Source: Anaerolineales bacterium
GTDB lineage: Bacteria > Chloroflexota > Anaerolineae > Anaerolineales > RBG-16-64-43
Direction of reading: 5' to 3'
Assembly (NCBI GenBank): GCA_016932475.1
Contig: JAFGCU010000042.1
Coordinates: 1-57,197 of the forward strand
Length of the DNA stretch: 57,197 nt
Shown here one piece after another: positions 24,445-32,962 of this stretch (the first letter of the stretch is position 1; every line of letters begins with the position of its first letter). The translations under genes were made by a program, and so were the position numbers. The notes below the pieces were generated by a model. It saw only the letters and a program-made list of their open reading frames with translations. It was not told the DNA's origin and did not search any database.

Positions 24445-25725
24445 ATGGCCGGCACGCCGAATTCCGGCGGAAGCATTTTCCGGCCGTTCACCGCCTTTCA
24501 GCGCAACGCCAAACTCCTGATGCTTGCCGTGTTTCTCGACGGCATGGCGTATGCGTTCGTCTCATTATTTTTTAATTTCTTCATCCTCGCCCGCGGATAC
24601 GATCTCGGCTTTCTCGGCACGGTCAATTCCATCCCGGCGATAAGCGTCCTCGCGCTGGGGATACCGCTCGGGCGTCTCGCCGACCGCATCGGATACCGGA
24701 CGAGCATGGTGCTGGGGATTGCGGCGGCGTATTTATCATTCTTGGTGGTCATGTTCGCGACATCCCCGGCGGTTTTGCTGGGGGCGATGGCCTTGCAGGG
24801 CGCCGGAAGCATCCTGTATTACCTCAGCGTCTATCCGTTTTTAATGAGGCACTCCGGAGCGGAGGAACGGCCGCTGCTGTTTTCTTCGAACGTCGCCCTG
24901 CAGATCCTGGCCGGGGCGGGGGGAAACCTCGTCGCCGGCCAGCTGCCGGCATGGCTGAAGGCGGCCTGGAACATTGCCCCGGGAACCGCGGAATCGTACC
25001 GGATCGTGCTGTTTGTCGGATTGCTTTGGGGATTGCTTGCGTTAATCCCGCTGCTTCTGTTGAGGAATTTTCCGGCGAATTCCGCACCCGTCGAAGAGCG
25101 AAAACCGGATCCAACCTGGGAACCGGGCGAAAAAGGCCGTGTATTCCGAATGTGCCTGCCCCATCTTCTGATCGGATTCGGCGCGGCGCTGCTGATCCCA
25201 TATTTGAATTTATTCTTCCGTCAGCGTTTTTCCGCAACGGATTCGATGCTCGGCGTGATCTTCTCCGCCTCCGCGGTTATTACCGGAATGGCGACGATGC
25301 TCGCGCCCCGGATTTCGCGGCGGTTGGGGTCGAAAATCCGGGCTGTGATCGTCACCCAAACCGGCTCATTGGCATTCCTATTAATTTTGGGCTTCGCCCC
25401 TTTTTTTCCGGCCGCGGTGGTGGCCTTCTTCCTGCGCGCCGGTTTGATGAATATGTCGGTCCCGCTGTATTCCGCTTTTTGCATGGAGAGTTCCCCGGAG
25501 GGGAAACGGGGAGTGATCAGCAGCCTCTTACAGGTAGCATGGCAGGCCGGGTGGGCTGTCGGGCCGATGATTTCCGGTTTCGTGCAGGCGCGCTGGGGAT
25601 TTGCACCGCTTTTCCTTGCCACCGGTGGTTTCTATCTGGCCGCCATCGCGGTACATTGGCGATTCCTAATCCCCATGGAAGCGAAACATTCCCTTTCGGG
25701 CATGGAGGAGATGCAATCCCGATAA
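24445..25725 (+). CDS. MFS transporter
   Basis: This 426-aa twelve-segment major facilitator has the loop 2-3 motif GIPLGRLADRIGYRTSM. A large central cytoplasmic loop (PVEERKPDPTWEPGEKGR) separates the two six-helix halves. The substrate is unknown; the architecture is close to generic drug/sugar MFS carriers. It has no ribosome site of its own and starts one base after the HAD gene stop (TAAAATG), so it is coupled. The pairing of a HAD phosphatase with an MFS carrier could mean that dephosphorylation and export act on one compound, which is speculation. Confidence 0.85.
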   Translation: MAGTPNSGGSIFRPFTAFQRNAKLLMLAVFLDGMAYAFVSLFFNFFILARGYDLGFLGTVNSIPAISVLALGIPLGRLADRIGYRTSMVLGIAAAYLSFLVVMFATSPAVLLGAMALQGAGSILYYLSVYPFLMRHSGAEERPLLFSSNVALQILAGAGGNLVAGQLPAWLKAAWNIAPGTAESYRIVLFVGLLWGLLALIPLLLLRNFPANSAPVEERKPDPTWEPGEKGRVFRMCLPHLLIGFGAALLIPYLNLFFRQRFSATDSMLGVIFSASAVITGMATMLAPRISRRLGSKIRAVIVTQTGSLAFLLILGFAPFFPAAVVAFFLRAGLMNMSVPLYSAFCMESSPEGKRGVISSLLQVAWQAGWAVGPMISGFVQARWGFAPLFLATGGFYLAAIAVHWRFLIPMEAKHSLSGMEEMQSR

Positions 25726-26413
25726 TGTCATGAAAAAGGGGGAAAAAAGAAAATTGAATATCCGCTATTGGTAATAAGGTTCCCGTACGGGCTTTTATTC
25801 TGTGATGTAGTAAAAAGGAAAGCCCGGAATTCCTTTGTCCTGAGAACCCCCCGCCGGGGAACAGCTGCCAGGCGTTTCTCCAGACAACCCCACCGGTTTC
25901 TACACCGATTCCTCGGTGATGTTTGCCCGAACCGTGCCATCGCACGGATGTGAGCGTCCCAACCGGTTTTGTATCTGAAGCTGCCCGCACCTGATTCTCA
26001 GGAGCAAATCCGGGCTTTCAAAGCATTATCAGTTTACTCGACTGGCTGTCCAAGTCAAGAGGGAAAAGGTTAAAATTTTCAAAATAATTTTTGGTATTCT
26101 CTCAGGCCGGAAAAGACGTAGACGGATTGCCCCGTTCGCATAGACCGCTCACGGAGCGGGCGCCGAAAAGAATCGATTGCACGGAGCAGTAAAAATTGTC
26201 CTTCCTGTATTACCGGTTCTTTTCGGTGAAATCAACTTTAAAAAAAAAGGGAAATCCGGCTGATAAGCTGTGGCGGATTTTCCTTGTGCCCGCTCAGCTT
26301 GACTTTTTTAGGACACGGAATGCCCCGTTCGTGCTTCGCACGCATGGGGCAGGCGCCGAAAAGATCCGAATACACCGAAAAACATTTATTGCAAATGCTC
26401 AGCCAGCGATCGT

Positions 26414-26626
26414 CATGCCGGCACCTACCCCCGCGCCTGCCCTCCGAGCGATGAGCGCCGGCGGTTTCCCGGTGCGAAGTTTTCGCGAGCGGGGGACGCA
26501 TCCCGGCTCGATTCTGGTTCCTGACCCGGGATGAATGCAAAGCGGGGGTGGACTTAGCCGGCATCCATTGAATCACCCAAAAACACTGGACCCCGGCTTC
26601 GAGCACGCCGGGGTGACGGGCAACAC
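26414..26626. repeat. Composite stem-loop repeat (GTCATGCCGGC family)
   Basis: It begins GTCATGCCGGC. It carries the inner cassette CGAGCGATGAGCGCCGG... GGTGCGAAG...TTCGCGAGCGGGGG and a second unit TAGCCGGCATCCA..., and ends with CCCCGGCTTCGAGCACGCCGGGGTGACGG. The last half is nearly the same as the element at 52024-52106. It is purely intergenic. Confidence 0.65.
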
Positions 26627-26870
26627 TAAGAACGCATGCGACGCTACGTTGAAAATAATCCGTGAAAATAACGGCCTACGCTGTTACCCTTTATTTATCT
26701 TTTTCACTATCAATTGCAATCTAGTGCGAAAAAGTTTGGTGTTTTCGGATTTTCTCGATTTTTCGGTGTACTCTTTCTCCGCCCAATAGTCACAGGCAAT
26801 TCAAATATTCGTATGCAGAGCGGATTCTCGTCCCAATCCCTCGGATGAGGTCCGAATTGTCCATTTCTTT

Positions 26871-26876
26871 TATAAT
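26871..26876 (+). promoter_or_regulatory. Possible -10 box for the lipid kinase gene
   Basis: A TATAAT hexamer lies 51 bp before the start codon of the downstream gene. No good -35 is seen at 16-18 bp, so the call is weak. Confidence 0.3.
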
Positions 26877-26926
26877 TCAAGACAACGAGGTTGGAGAAAG
26901 ACCCCTGTTTCCCGGAAGGATCCGCA

Positions 26927-27841
26927 ATGACCAGGATTCGCATGATCTATAACCCGGAAGCGGATCGCGGCAGATCCTACCAGGTGGCGGGTGATCTCCA
27001 CCAGCTCTCCCGCGAATGGGGCGGCGCGGACTGGATTGGCACGGACTATCCCGGCCACGCTTGCGAATTGGCTGCGGCGGCGGCCGAAGCGGGATATGAA
27101 TCCGTGATCGCCCTGGGAGGCGATGGGACCGTGCACGAGGTAGTCAACGGATTGATGATGGTGGAATCCGGCCGCAGGCCGCGCCTGGGTGTGGTGCCGC
27201 TGGGATCGGGGAACGATTTCTGCGCGGGAATCGGCGTGCCGCTTGACCCGGCCGCCGCCATGCGGCGGATATTCAAGGACGGGCGAGTCAAATCCATCGA
27301 CATTGGCCGGGTCAAGGACTTCTCCGGCCGGATCGAGTATTGGTCCAACGTTCTTGGCATCGGGTTTGACGCCGCGATCAATATCCAATCCCGCAGCATC
27401 CCCTGGCTGCATGGGTTCTGGATGTATCTCGCCGCCATCCTGCGGACGATCATTCTGAAATTCGAGCGGCCGCTGCTGGACATCGACATGGACGGGATAA
27501 ACCTATCCGGAAGATACCTGATGCTGACCATCGGAAATGGGGCGCGCGAAGGAGGAGGATTCCGATTCGCGCCGGACGCCGAGATGGACGACGGCCGGCT
27601 GGATTATATGCTCATCGATTCCATCTCCCGTTGGAATATGCTGCGCCTGCTCCCGGAAGTGATGCGGGGGACTCACGGCCGGTTTCCCATGGTGCATTTG
27701 GGGCGGTTCCAAAAACTTCGTTTGCGGGCCGATATGGCGCTCCCGATCCAGGCCGACGGCGAGATGTTTGCCCCGTACGCGGCCGATGTGCGCGAAGTGG
27801 AGGTCCAGGTCATCCCCAATGCGCTGCAGGTGATCGTCTGA
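26927..27841 (+). CDS. Diacylglycerol kinase family lipid kinase (DagK/YegS type)
   Basis: This enzyme phosphorylates a lipid such as diacylglycerol, returning it to phospholipid synthesis. The 304-aa protein has the catalytic-domain motifs IYNPEAD, ALGGDGTVHEVVNG (nucleotide-binding GGDGT near residues 61-66) and PLGSGNDF, with the C-terminal beta-sandwich (NGAREGGGFRFAPDAEMDDGRLD) typical of the family. The ATG at 26927 has GGAAGGA six bases upstream. It begins a tight three-gene run with the Helicase_C_3-like protein and galK. Confidence 0.9.
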   Translation: MTRIRMIYNPEADRGRSYQVAGDLHQLSREWGGADWIGTDYPGHACELAAAAAEAGYESVIALGGDGTVHEVVNGLMMVESGRRPRLGVVPLGSGNDFCAGIGVPLDPAAAMRRIFKDGRVKSIDIGRVKDFSGRIEYWSNVLGIGFDAAINIQSRSIPWLHGFWMYLAAILRTIILKFERPLLDIDMDGINLSGRYLMLTIGNGAREGGGFRFAPDAEMDDGRLDYMLIDSISRWNMLRLLPEVMRGTHGRFPMVHLGRFQKLRLRADMALPIQADGEMFAPYAADVREVEVQVIPNALQVIV

Positions 27842-27843
27842 CC

Positions 27844-29502
27844 ATGCTGACCCTTCTGCACGCGCTTCAGGATGAGACCCCGGATCATTGGCGGGTGATC
27901 GCCGAAGCCTGGGGCGTGGAGTATCCCGCCTCGGCCCGGGATCCGCTCCCGGAGATGATCGCCGGCATCCTCAAACCGGAACGGATGGCGGCGTTCTACC
28001 GGGCGCTGCCCGAATCGTCGCGCGACGCCATCGGTGTGCTCCGCCGTTCCGGCGGAAAACTCCCGGTCGCCGATTTTTTTCACCGCTATGGGGATATCCG
28101 CTCGATGGGGCCGGCGCGCAAACAGCGGGAACAGCCCTGGCGCAATCCGGTTTCCATCGCCGAAAGCCTGTGGTACTCCGGCTGGCTGGGGCGGGCTTTC
28201 ATCCGCGCCGGAGGACGCGCCCAGGAATACGTTTTCCTTCCGGCCGACCTCGAGGCGCTGATACCGGCCGGAGACACCGATGCGCCGCAGGCGTGGAGCC
28301 TGCTTTCCTATCAGCCGGACCGGCGCGAGGCTTTTTATCAGGCCGGAGTCCGGGCGGCGGAGGATGCCTGCACGATGCTCGCGTATGCGCGCAACTGGCC
28401 GCCTCCGTCCTGGAAGGATGCGGCGCGCTGGTTTCCGAAGGAGCCGCTGGACCGGCACATCAAGGAGCCGGCCTCCGTTCCGCTTCTGCACCGCCTGCTG
28501 GCCGAAAAAGGATTGCTGCAGGGCGACCCGCTCCAACCGTCGCCGGAATCGGCGCGCGCGTTTCTGGAAGACGCGCCCGAAGAAGCCGCCGCCGGGCTGA
28601 TCGGGGCATGGAACGATTCCCCGGGCTGGAACGATCTGGCCCGGGCGGGCGGGCTGCATGCGGAGGGCGAATGGCCGAATGATCCCGTCCGCGCCCGGCG
28701 GGAATTCCTCGACGCCCTGCGGACCGCGCCGCGCGGGGAATGGTGCACCGTGGAATCCGCCGTGACGCTGGTCCGAGAATCGCGGATGGAATTCCTGCGG
28801 CCGGCTTCGGAGTTCGACGTCTGGCAGCTGCGCGATGAGACGGGCGAATTCCTGCGCGGGATAGATTCATGGGACCGCGTGGAAGGCGCGCTGGTGCGTT
28901 ACTTCATCTCCGGCCCGATGGCCTGGCTGGGGGCGGTCGATCTTGCGCCGCGCGCCGATCCGAAAGCCTTCCGTTTAACGCCGTTGGCAGAGACTCTATT
29001 CGGTGGAAAATCCGCGGCCGGCGCGCCTGCGGGCATCCGCGCCCGCATTCGCCAGGACGGATCGCTGGTCATCCTGCCGGGGACTCCGCTTCTCCTGCGC
29101 TACCAGCTGGCGCGCTGTGCGGATTGGCTTCCTCCAAAGGGCGGGGCCTACGTCTACCGGATTTCCCCGCGTTCGCTTTCCCGAGCGCGGGAGCAGGGGG
29201 TTCGCGCGGCGCACATTCAGCCGCTGCTCGATTCGCTTGCCGGCCGGGCTTCCGGCGCGCTGCGGAAAGCCGTCCAGCGCTGGGAACAGCGCGGAACCGA
29301 AGCGGCGGTGCGGCCGGGAAAAATCGTCCTTCCCCGCAATCCGGAGGCGGCGAAGGAACTCGCCGCCCTGGCGGAACGCGATCGCGGTACACTCATCCGC
29401 CTCGACGGGCCGGTCTACGTTGTCACCCGGCTGGGATCCAATAAATTGCGAACCCGACTGATCGAGGAGGGTTTTCTCCTCGAAGAAGAGGAAGAAACAT
29501 GA
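27844..29502 (+). CDS. Helicase_C_3-like (XPB/Ssl2-type C-terminal) domain protein
   Basis: This 552-aa soluble protein has a C-terminal half that resembles the Helicase_C_3 domain found in XPB/Ssl2-like helicases: IRQDGSLVILPGTPLLLRYQLARCADW, VYRISPRSLSRAREQGVRAAHIQPLLDSL and ALRKAVQRWEQRGTEA. No Walker A or DEAD-type box is seen, so it is not itself a helicase. The N-terminal half (residues 1-300) looks like several winged-helix-sized helical units with Trp/Pro-rich stretches. The ATG at 27844 follows the lipid kinase stop by two bases, and its stop overlaps galK as ATGA. Function unknown; nucleic acid binding is likely. Confidence 0.6.
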   Translation: MLTLLHALQDETPDHWRVIAEAWGVEYPASARDPLPEMIAGILKPERMAAFYRALPESSRDAIGVLRRSGGKLPVADFFHRYGDIRSMGPARKQREQPWRNPVSIAESLWYSGWLGRAFIRAGGRAQEYVFLPADLEALIPAGDTDAPQAWSLLSYQPDRREAFYQAGVRAAEDACTMLAYARNWPPPSWKDAARWFPKEPLDRHIKEPASVPLLHRLLAEKGLLQGDPLQPSPESARAFLEDAPEEAAAGLIGAWNDSPGWNDLARAGGLHAEGEWPNDPVRARREFLDALRTAPRGEWCTVESAVTLVRESRMEFLRPASEFDVWQLRDETGEFLRGIDSWDRVEGALVRYFISGPMAWLGAVDLAPRADPKAFRLTPLAETLFGGKSAAGAPAGIRARIRQDGSLVILPGTPLLLRYQLARCADWLPPKGGAYVYRISPRSLSRAREQGVRAAHIQPLLDSLAGRASGALRKAVQRWEQRGTEAAVRPGKIVLPRNPEAAKELAALAERDRGTLIRLDGPVYVVTRLGSNKLRTRLIEEGFLLEEEEET

Positions 29503-30704
29503 CACGAGACCAATCTCGCGAAGCACAATTGAGCGCCGCTTTCGAGGAGCGGTTCCATGCACCACCGGCGGGGATCGCCCGCGCCCCCGGCCGGGTGAAC
29601 CTGATCGGCGAGCATACCGATTTCAACGAAGGCTGGGTGTTCCCCGCCGCCATCGAACGGTCGGTTTACCTCGCGGCCTCGCCGCTCCCGGACCCGGTCC
29701 TGGAGCTCGCGGCTTTGGATCTGAATGAAGAGATCACCCTGCCGATGCCGGATCCTTCCAAGCCGGCCGAAGAACAGGCCCGCGCGTACCCGGCTTGGGC
29801 GCGCTACGGAGCGGGGGTGGCCTGGGTGCTGGCCCGCTCGGGCCGGGCCGTGCAGGGCTTGCGCGGCGTTTTTTCCTCGACCGTGCCGATCGGCTCCGGG
29901 TTAAGTTCCTCGGCCGCGCTCGAAGTGGCCTTCGCGACGGCGTTCAAGGCCCTGGGCGGGTGGGAGGCTTCGCGGATGGAACTGGCGCAGGCTTGTCAGC
30001 AGGCGGAGCATGCATTTGCCGGGGTGAAATGCGGATTGATGGATCAGTTTGCTTCGCTGCATGGAAAAGAGGGCTTCGCCCTGCTGTTCGATTGTCGAAC
30101 GCTTGAATTTGAGACGATCCCGATCCCGGCCCAGGCGGCACTGGTCATCGCGGACACCCGTGTGCGTCACAAGCTGGAGGACGGCGGATACAACGAGCGG
30201 CGCGAGCAGTGCGAACAGGCGGTGAAGATCCTCGCGCGCACCCACCCGCAGGTCCGGGCGCTGCGCGATGTGACGACGGCCATGCTGCGGATCGAGAGCG
30301 CCTCGCTGCCCGATCTCGTGCGGATGCGGGCGGAGCACGTGGTCGGCGAATGCGAGCGGACTCTCCTGATGGCGGACGCGCTGCGGCGCGGCGATCTGCC
30401 CTCGGCGGGGGAATTAATGTACGCCGGGCATGCCAGCCTGCGCGATCTCTACCAGGTGAGCGTCCCCGAACTGGATACAATGGTGGCCGCGGCCAAATCC
30501 ATCCCGGGGTGTTACGGCGCGCGGCTGACCGGAGCGGGTTTCGGCGGCTGCACCATCCAGCTGGTGGAGCGGGAAAAAGCCGAAGCATTCGCCGAAGCGC
30601 TGGCGACGAAATACTTCGACGCCACGGGCATCCCGCCGGAAGTGCTCCTTAGCCGGCCGGCCGAAGGCGCGGAGTGGATCAACGGTCCGGGAAAAAAGGA
30701 ATAA
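29499..30704 (+). CDS. galK: Galactokinase
   Basis: This enzyme phosphorylates alpha-D-galactose to galactose-1-phosphate, the entry to the Leloir pathway. The 401-aa GHMP kinase has GRVNLIGEHTDFNEGWVFPAAI (galactokinase signature), the ATP-binding motif PIGSGLSSSAALE and the C-terminal LTGAGFGGCTI. The family length is matched. The start overlaps the preceding stop by four bases (ATGA) and has its own GAGGAAG site. No other galactose-pathway gene is nearby, so galT/galE must lie elsewhere. Confidence 0.95.
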   Translation: MTRDQSREAQLSAAFEERFHAPPAGIARAPGRVNLIGEHTDFNEGWVFPAAIERSVYLAASPLPDPVLELAALDLNEEITLPMPDPSKPAEEQARAYPAWARYGAGVAWVLARSGRAVQGLRGVFSSTVPIGSGLSSSAALEVAFATAFKALGGWEASRMELAQACQQAEHAFAGVKCGLMDQFASLHGKEGFALLFDCRTLEFETIPIPAQAALVIADTRVRHKLEDGGYNERREQCEQAVKILARTHPQVRALRDVTTAMLRIESASLPDLVRMRAEHVVGECERTLLMADALRRGDLPSAGELMYAGHASLRDLYQVSVPELDTMVAAAKSIPGCYGARLTGAGFGGCTIQLVEREKAEAFAEALATKYFDATGIPPEVLLSRPAEGAEWINGPGKKE

Positions 30705-31131
30705 TCCGACGGAACCACTCCGGTTTTCACAGCCTAGCTTCCCGTCACGGACCAAGCCAGGCGACGCAAACCCTTCTTTTTTCGGGATTTTTGGCTGTTG
30801 AATCCATCTCGGAGATATTTGCTGAAACAAAATCCACTCTCGTCTGTCTTATTTTCAAACCCGAGCAGCAACCGTCCGGCACGCAAATACCATTCCATTT
30901 AATAGGAGAATGCCCGCCTCAACCGGAATGTTGCTGGAAGGCATGGGGTGGGGCGGTTTCGAACGATCCGGCTCCGGGGGCGGGGGGAACAGGCCGGGTT
31001 TCGGCGCTAAACCGGCCCGATGATGATCGGTAAAACACAGCTTTTCCGAGGGCGTATATGGTACTGTAAGGCTGTTTCCTGCGGTATATGGGCATCATAT
31101 TCCACGCAATTAATTCCATAGGAGGTGTTTC
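30705..31131. other. Intergenic region upstream of the Lia/PspC-like operon
   Basis: This is 427 bp without a convincing gene. It presumably contains the promoter of the four-gene membrane operon that follows; no consensus -35/-10 pair was found. A strong ribosome site AGGAGG lies just before the next start. No repeats of the families listed elsewhere are seen here. Confidence 0.4.
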
Positions 31132-31680
31132 ATGAATTCCCCGACCAAATCAAGTTTGCGGACCGGTGTGGCACTCATTCTCCTGGGCGTGATTTTTCTC
31201 GTCCTGCAGATCATCCCCGGTATCAGTGAAATTTTCCGGGGAGAAAACGCGTCCGCGCTGGTGCTCTTCGGCGTGGCGCTGATCCTGGCGCTGATCGGAA
31301 TTGCCACCGGCGCCACGGGCATGATCATCCCGGTCTGCATCGTCGCCGGCATCGGCGGCATCTTCTACTGGCAGACCGTGATGGGCGCCGGATACCTCAC
31401 GTGGTCCTATGCCTGGGCTCTCATTCCCGGTTTTGTCGGGGTGGGGATTTTCCTCAACGAGCTGCTGTCCGGCCGCCCGCTCAAGGGCCTGACCGACGCA
31501 ATGGGGCTGATCATCTTCAGCCTCGTCGCCTTCCTGATCTTCGGTTCGCTCTTCGGCGGGATCACCAACGTCGGCCTGGCCGTCCCGATCCTGATCATCT
31601 TCCTTGGGCTGGTCGTCCTGGTGCAGCCGCTGATCAAGCGGATCGGATCCTCGGGCGGGCAGCCGGGAGGGACCTCATGA
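31132..31680 (+). CDS. Polytopic membrane protein (LiaI/LiaF-TM-like)
   Basis: This 182-aa protein consists of about six hydrophobic helices with short loops (TGVALILLGVIFLVLQ, ALVLFGVALILALIG, MIIPVCIVAGIGGIFYW, ALIPGFVGVGIFLNELL, LIIFSLVAFLIFGSLFGG, AVPILIIFLGLVVLVQPL). The Ile/Leu/Gly-rich pairs resemble LiaI/LiaF-type transmembrane modules. The ATG follows a strong AGGAGG and its stop overlaps the next gene (ATGA). It is the first gene of an envelope operon. No enzyme motif is present, so a sensing or membrane-protective role is inferred from neighbours. Confidence 0.7.
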   Translation: MNSPTKSSLRTGVALILLGVIFLVLQIIPGISEIFRGENASALVLFGVALILALIGIATGATGMIIPVCIVAGIGGIFYWQTVMGAGYLTWSYAWALIPGFVGVGIFLNELLSGRPLKGLTDAMGLIIFSLVAFLIFGSLFGGITNVGLAVPILIIFLGLVVLVQPLIKRIGSSGGQPGGTS

Positions 31681-32477
31681 AGTCCGGGGCCGTCTTCTGG
31701 GGAACCCTCATCATCCTGGTGGGCGCCGCGCTCCTGGCGGGCAACCTGCTCGGGGTAAACATCTGGCCGTTCCTCTGGCCGACCGCGCTCATCTTTGTCG
31801 GGGTTTGGTTCCTGGTATGGTCGCGGGTCCGGCCGCAGCCGATGGCGGGGGAGAACGTCTCCATTCCGCTTCAGGGCGCCGTCCGCGCGGATGTGCGCAT
31901 CCGCCACGGCGCCGGCCGCCTGACAATACGCGGAGGCGCCGGGTCGGGAGTCCTCGCCGCGGGTTCCTTCACCGGCGGCGTGCGGCATGAGGAAAACCGG
32001 CGGGGCGATACGCTCGATGCCGAGATGCGTGTGCCCGAAGACATCTGGATGAATTTCGGCGGGCCGTGGATCTTCGGGCCCTGGACCCCGATCCTGTGGG
32101 ATATCCAAATGAACACGGGGATTCCCATGACGCTGGACCTCGAAACCGGCGCGGGCGAATCCAAGGTGGATTTGAGCGCCATGAAGGTTGAATCCATAAG
32201 ATTGAAAACCGGCGCATCGTCAACCGAAATGACGCTGCCCGAGCGCGCCGGAAAAACCGCGGTCAAGGTGACCTCCGGCGCGGCGTCGGTCGTGTTGCGC
32301 ATCCCGGACGGGGTGGCGGCGCGCATCGCGGTGGAAAGCGGCCTGGCGGGCATCACCGTCGACCAGAACCGCTTCCCGCGCAGCGGCGGCGGCTATCAAT
32401 CCGCGGATTACGACCGCGCGGAAAATTCCGTCGATATCAAGGTTGAAACCGGCGTTGGCGCCGTGGATATTCGTTGA
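31677..32477 (+). CDS. Membrane-anchored beta-rich protein (LiaI-TM plus toastrack-like domain)
   Basis: This 266-aa protein has two N-terminal hydrophobic segments (WGTLIILVGAALLAGNLLG and FLWPTALIFVGVWFLVWS), then a domain of repeating beta strands with GAGxxxV and TGAS words (LETGAGESKVDLSAMKVESIRLKTG and later VKVTSGAASVVLRIPDG, VKVETGVGAVDIR). This layout matches LiaF/DUF4097-type 'toastrack' proteins, which act in envelope stress. The ATG overlaps the upstream stop and has GGGAGGG before it. It is followed 16 bp later by the PspC gene. Confidence 0.72.
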   Translation: MKSGAVFWGTLIILVGAALLAGNLLGVNIWPFLWPTALIFVGVWFLVWSRVRPQPMAGENVSIPLQGAVRADVRIRHGAGRLTIRGGAGSGVLAAGSFTGGVRHEENRRGDTLDAEMRVPEDIWMNFGGPWIFGPWTPILWDIQMNTGIPMTLDLETGAGESKVDLSAMKVESIRLKTGASSTEMTLPERAGKTAVKVTSGAASVVLRIPDGVAARIAVESGLAGITVDQNRFPRSGGGYQSADYDRAENSVDIKVETGVGAVDIR

Positions 32478-32493
32478 TCAAGGAGAAGGACAC

Positions 32494-32958
32494 ATGGACA
32501 ACAGATTGTTTCGCAGCAGAACCGACCGGTTTCTCGGCGGCGTGTGCGGCGGGCTCGGCAAATATCTCGGGATCGACCCGACGATCATCCGCTTGGTCTT
32601 CCTGGTGCTGCTGTTCACCCAGGGCTTCGGGTTCCTGATTTACATTATCCTCTGGCTGCTCCTGCCCGTGGAGGGCGGCGCCGAGACGGCAGGCAGGCTC
32701 GAGGATCGCATTGAGGAAGGCGTGAAGCACGTCGGTGACGACATCCGCAACGTTACCCGGACCCCGCATCCGAAGGCAGGATTGTGGTTCGGGCTTGGGC
32801 TGATCGTCCTGGGCGCGGTCCTGTTCGCCGAGCGCCTGGGGGAAATGCTCGAATTGGGATGGCTGACGCGGTGGATCAACTGGTCGACCTTGTGGCCGGT
32901 CCTGATCATCGTCCTGGGTGTGGCGCTCATCCTGCGCGGCACCCGGAAGGGAGAGTGA
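32494..32958 (+). CDS. PspC domain-containing protein
   Basis: This 154-aa membrane protein has an N-terminal PspC domain: RLFRSRTDRFLGGVCGGLGKYLGIDPTIIRLVF followed by a hydrophobic segment. A second pair of segments (GLWFGLGLIVLGAVLFAERL, LWPVLIIVLGVALIL) resembles the LiaI/LiaF transmembrane unit. PspC is a membrane sensor/effector of phage-shock-type envelope stress. The ATG at 32494 follows AAGGAG. It sits between two toastrack-type genes, an arrangement known for PspC/LiaF networks. Confidence 0.88.
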   Translation: MDNRLFRSRTDRFLGGVCGGLGKYLGIDPTIIRLVFLVLLFTQGFGFLIYIILWLLLPVEGGAETAGRLEDRIEEGVKHVGDDIRNVTRTPHPKAGLWFGLGLIVLGAVLFAERLGEMLELGWLTRWINWSTLWPVLIIVLGVALILRGTRKGE

Positions 32959-32962
32959 CGGC

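Larger units (their letters stand above)
25726..26926. other. 1.2-kb gene-free stretch with repeats
   Basis: This stretch is more AT-rich than its surroundings, with no credible coding frame, tRNA or rRNA. It contains two related segments (about 26131-26174 and 26323-26370) sharing CCCGTTCG...GCGCCGAAAAGA, and a composite stem-loop element at 26414-26626. The stretch 26627-26860 is AT-rich with T-runs. It could hold an undetected small RNA or a decayed gene; I see no positive evidence for either. Confidence 0.5.

Noticed and set aside
26196-26789. Two plus-strand open frames (112 and 84 codons) in the 1.2-kb gap
   Set aside because: They run through the stem-loop repeat, lack convincing ribosome sites and show no conserved pattern.
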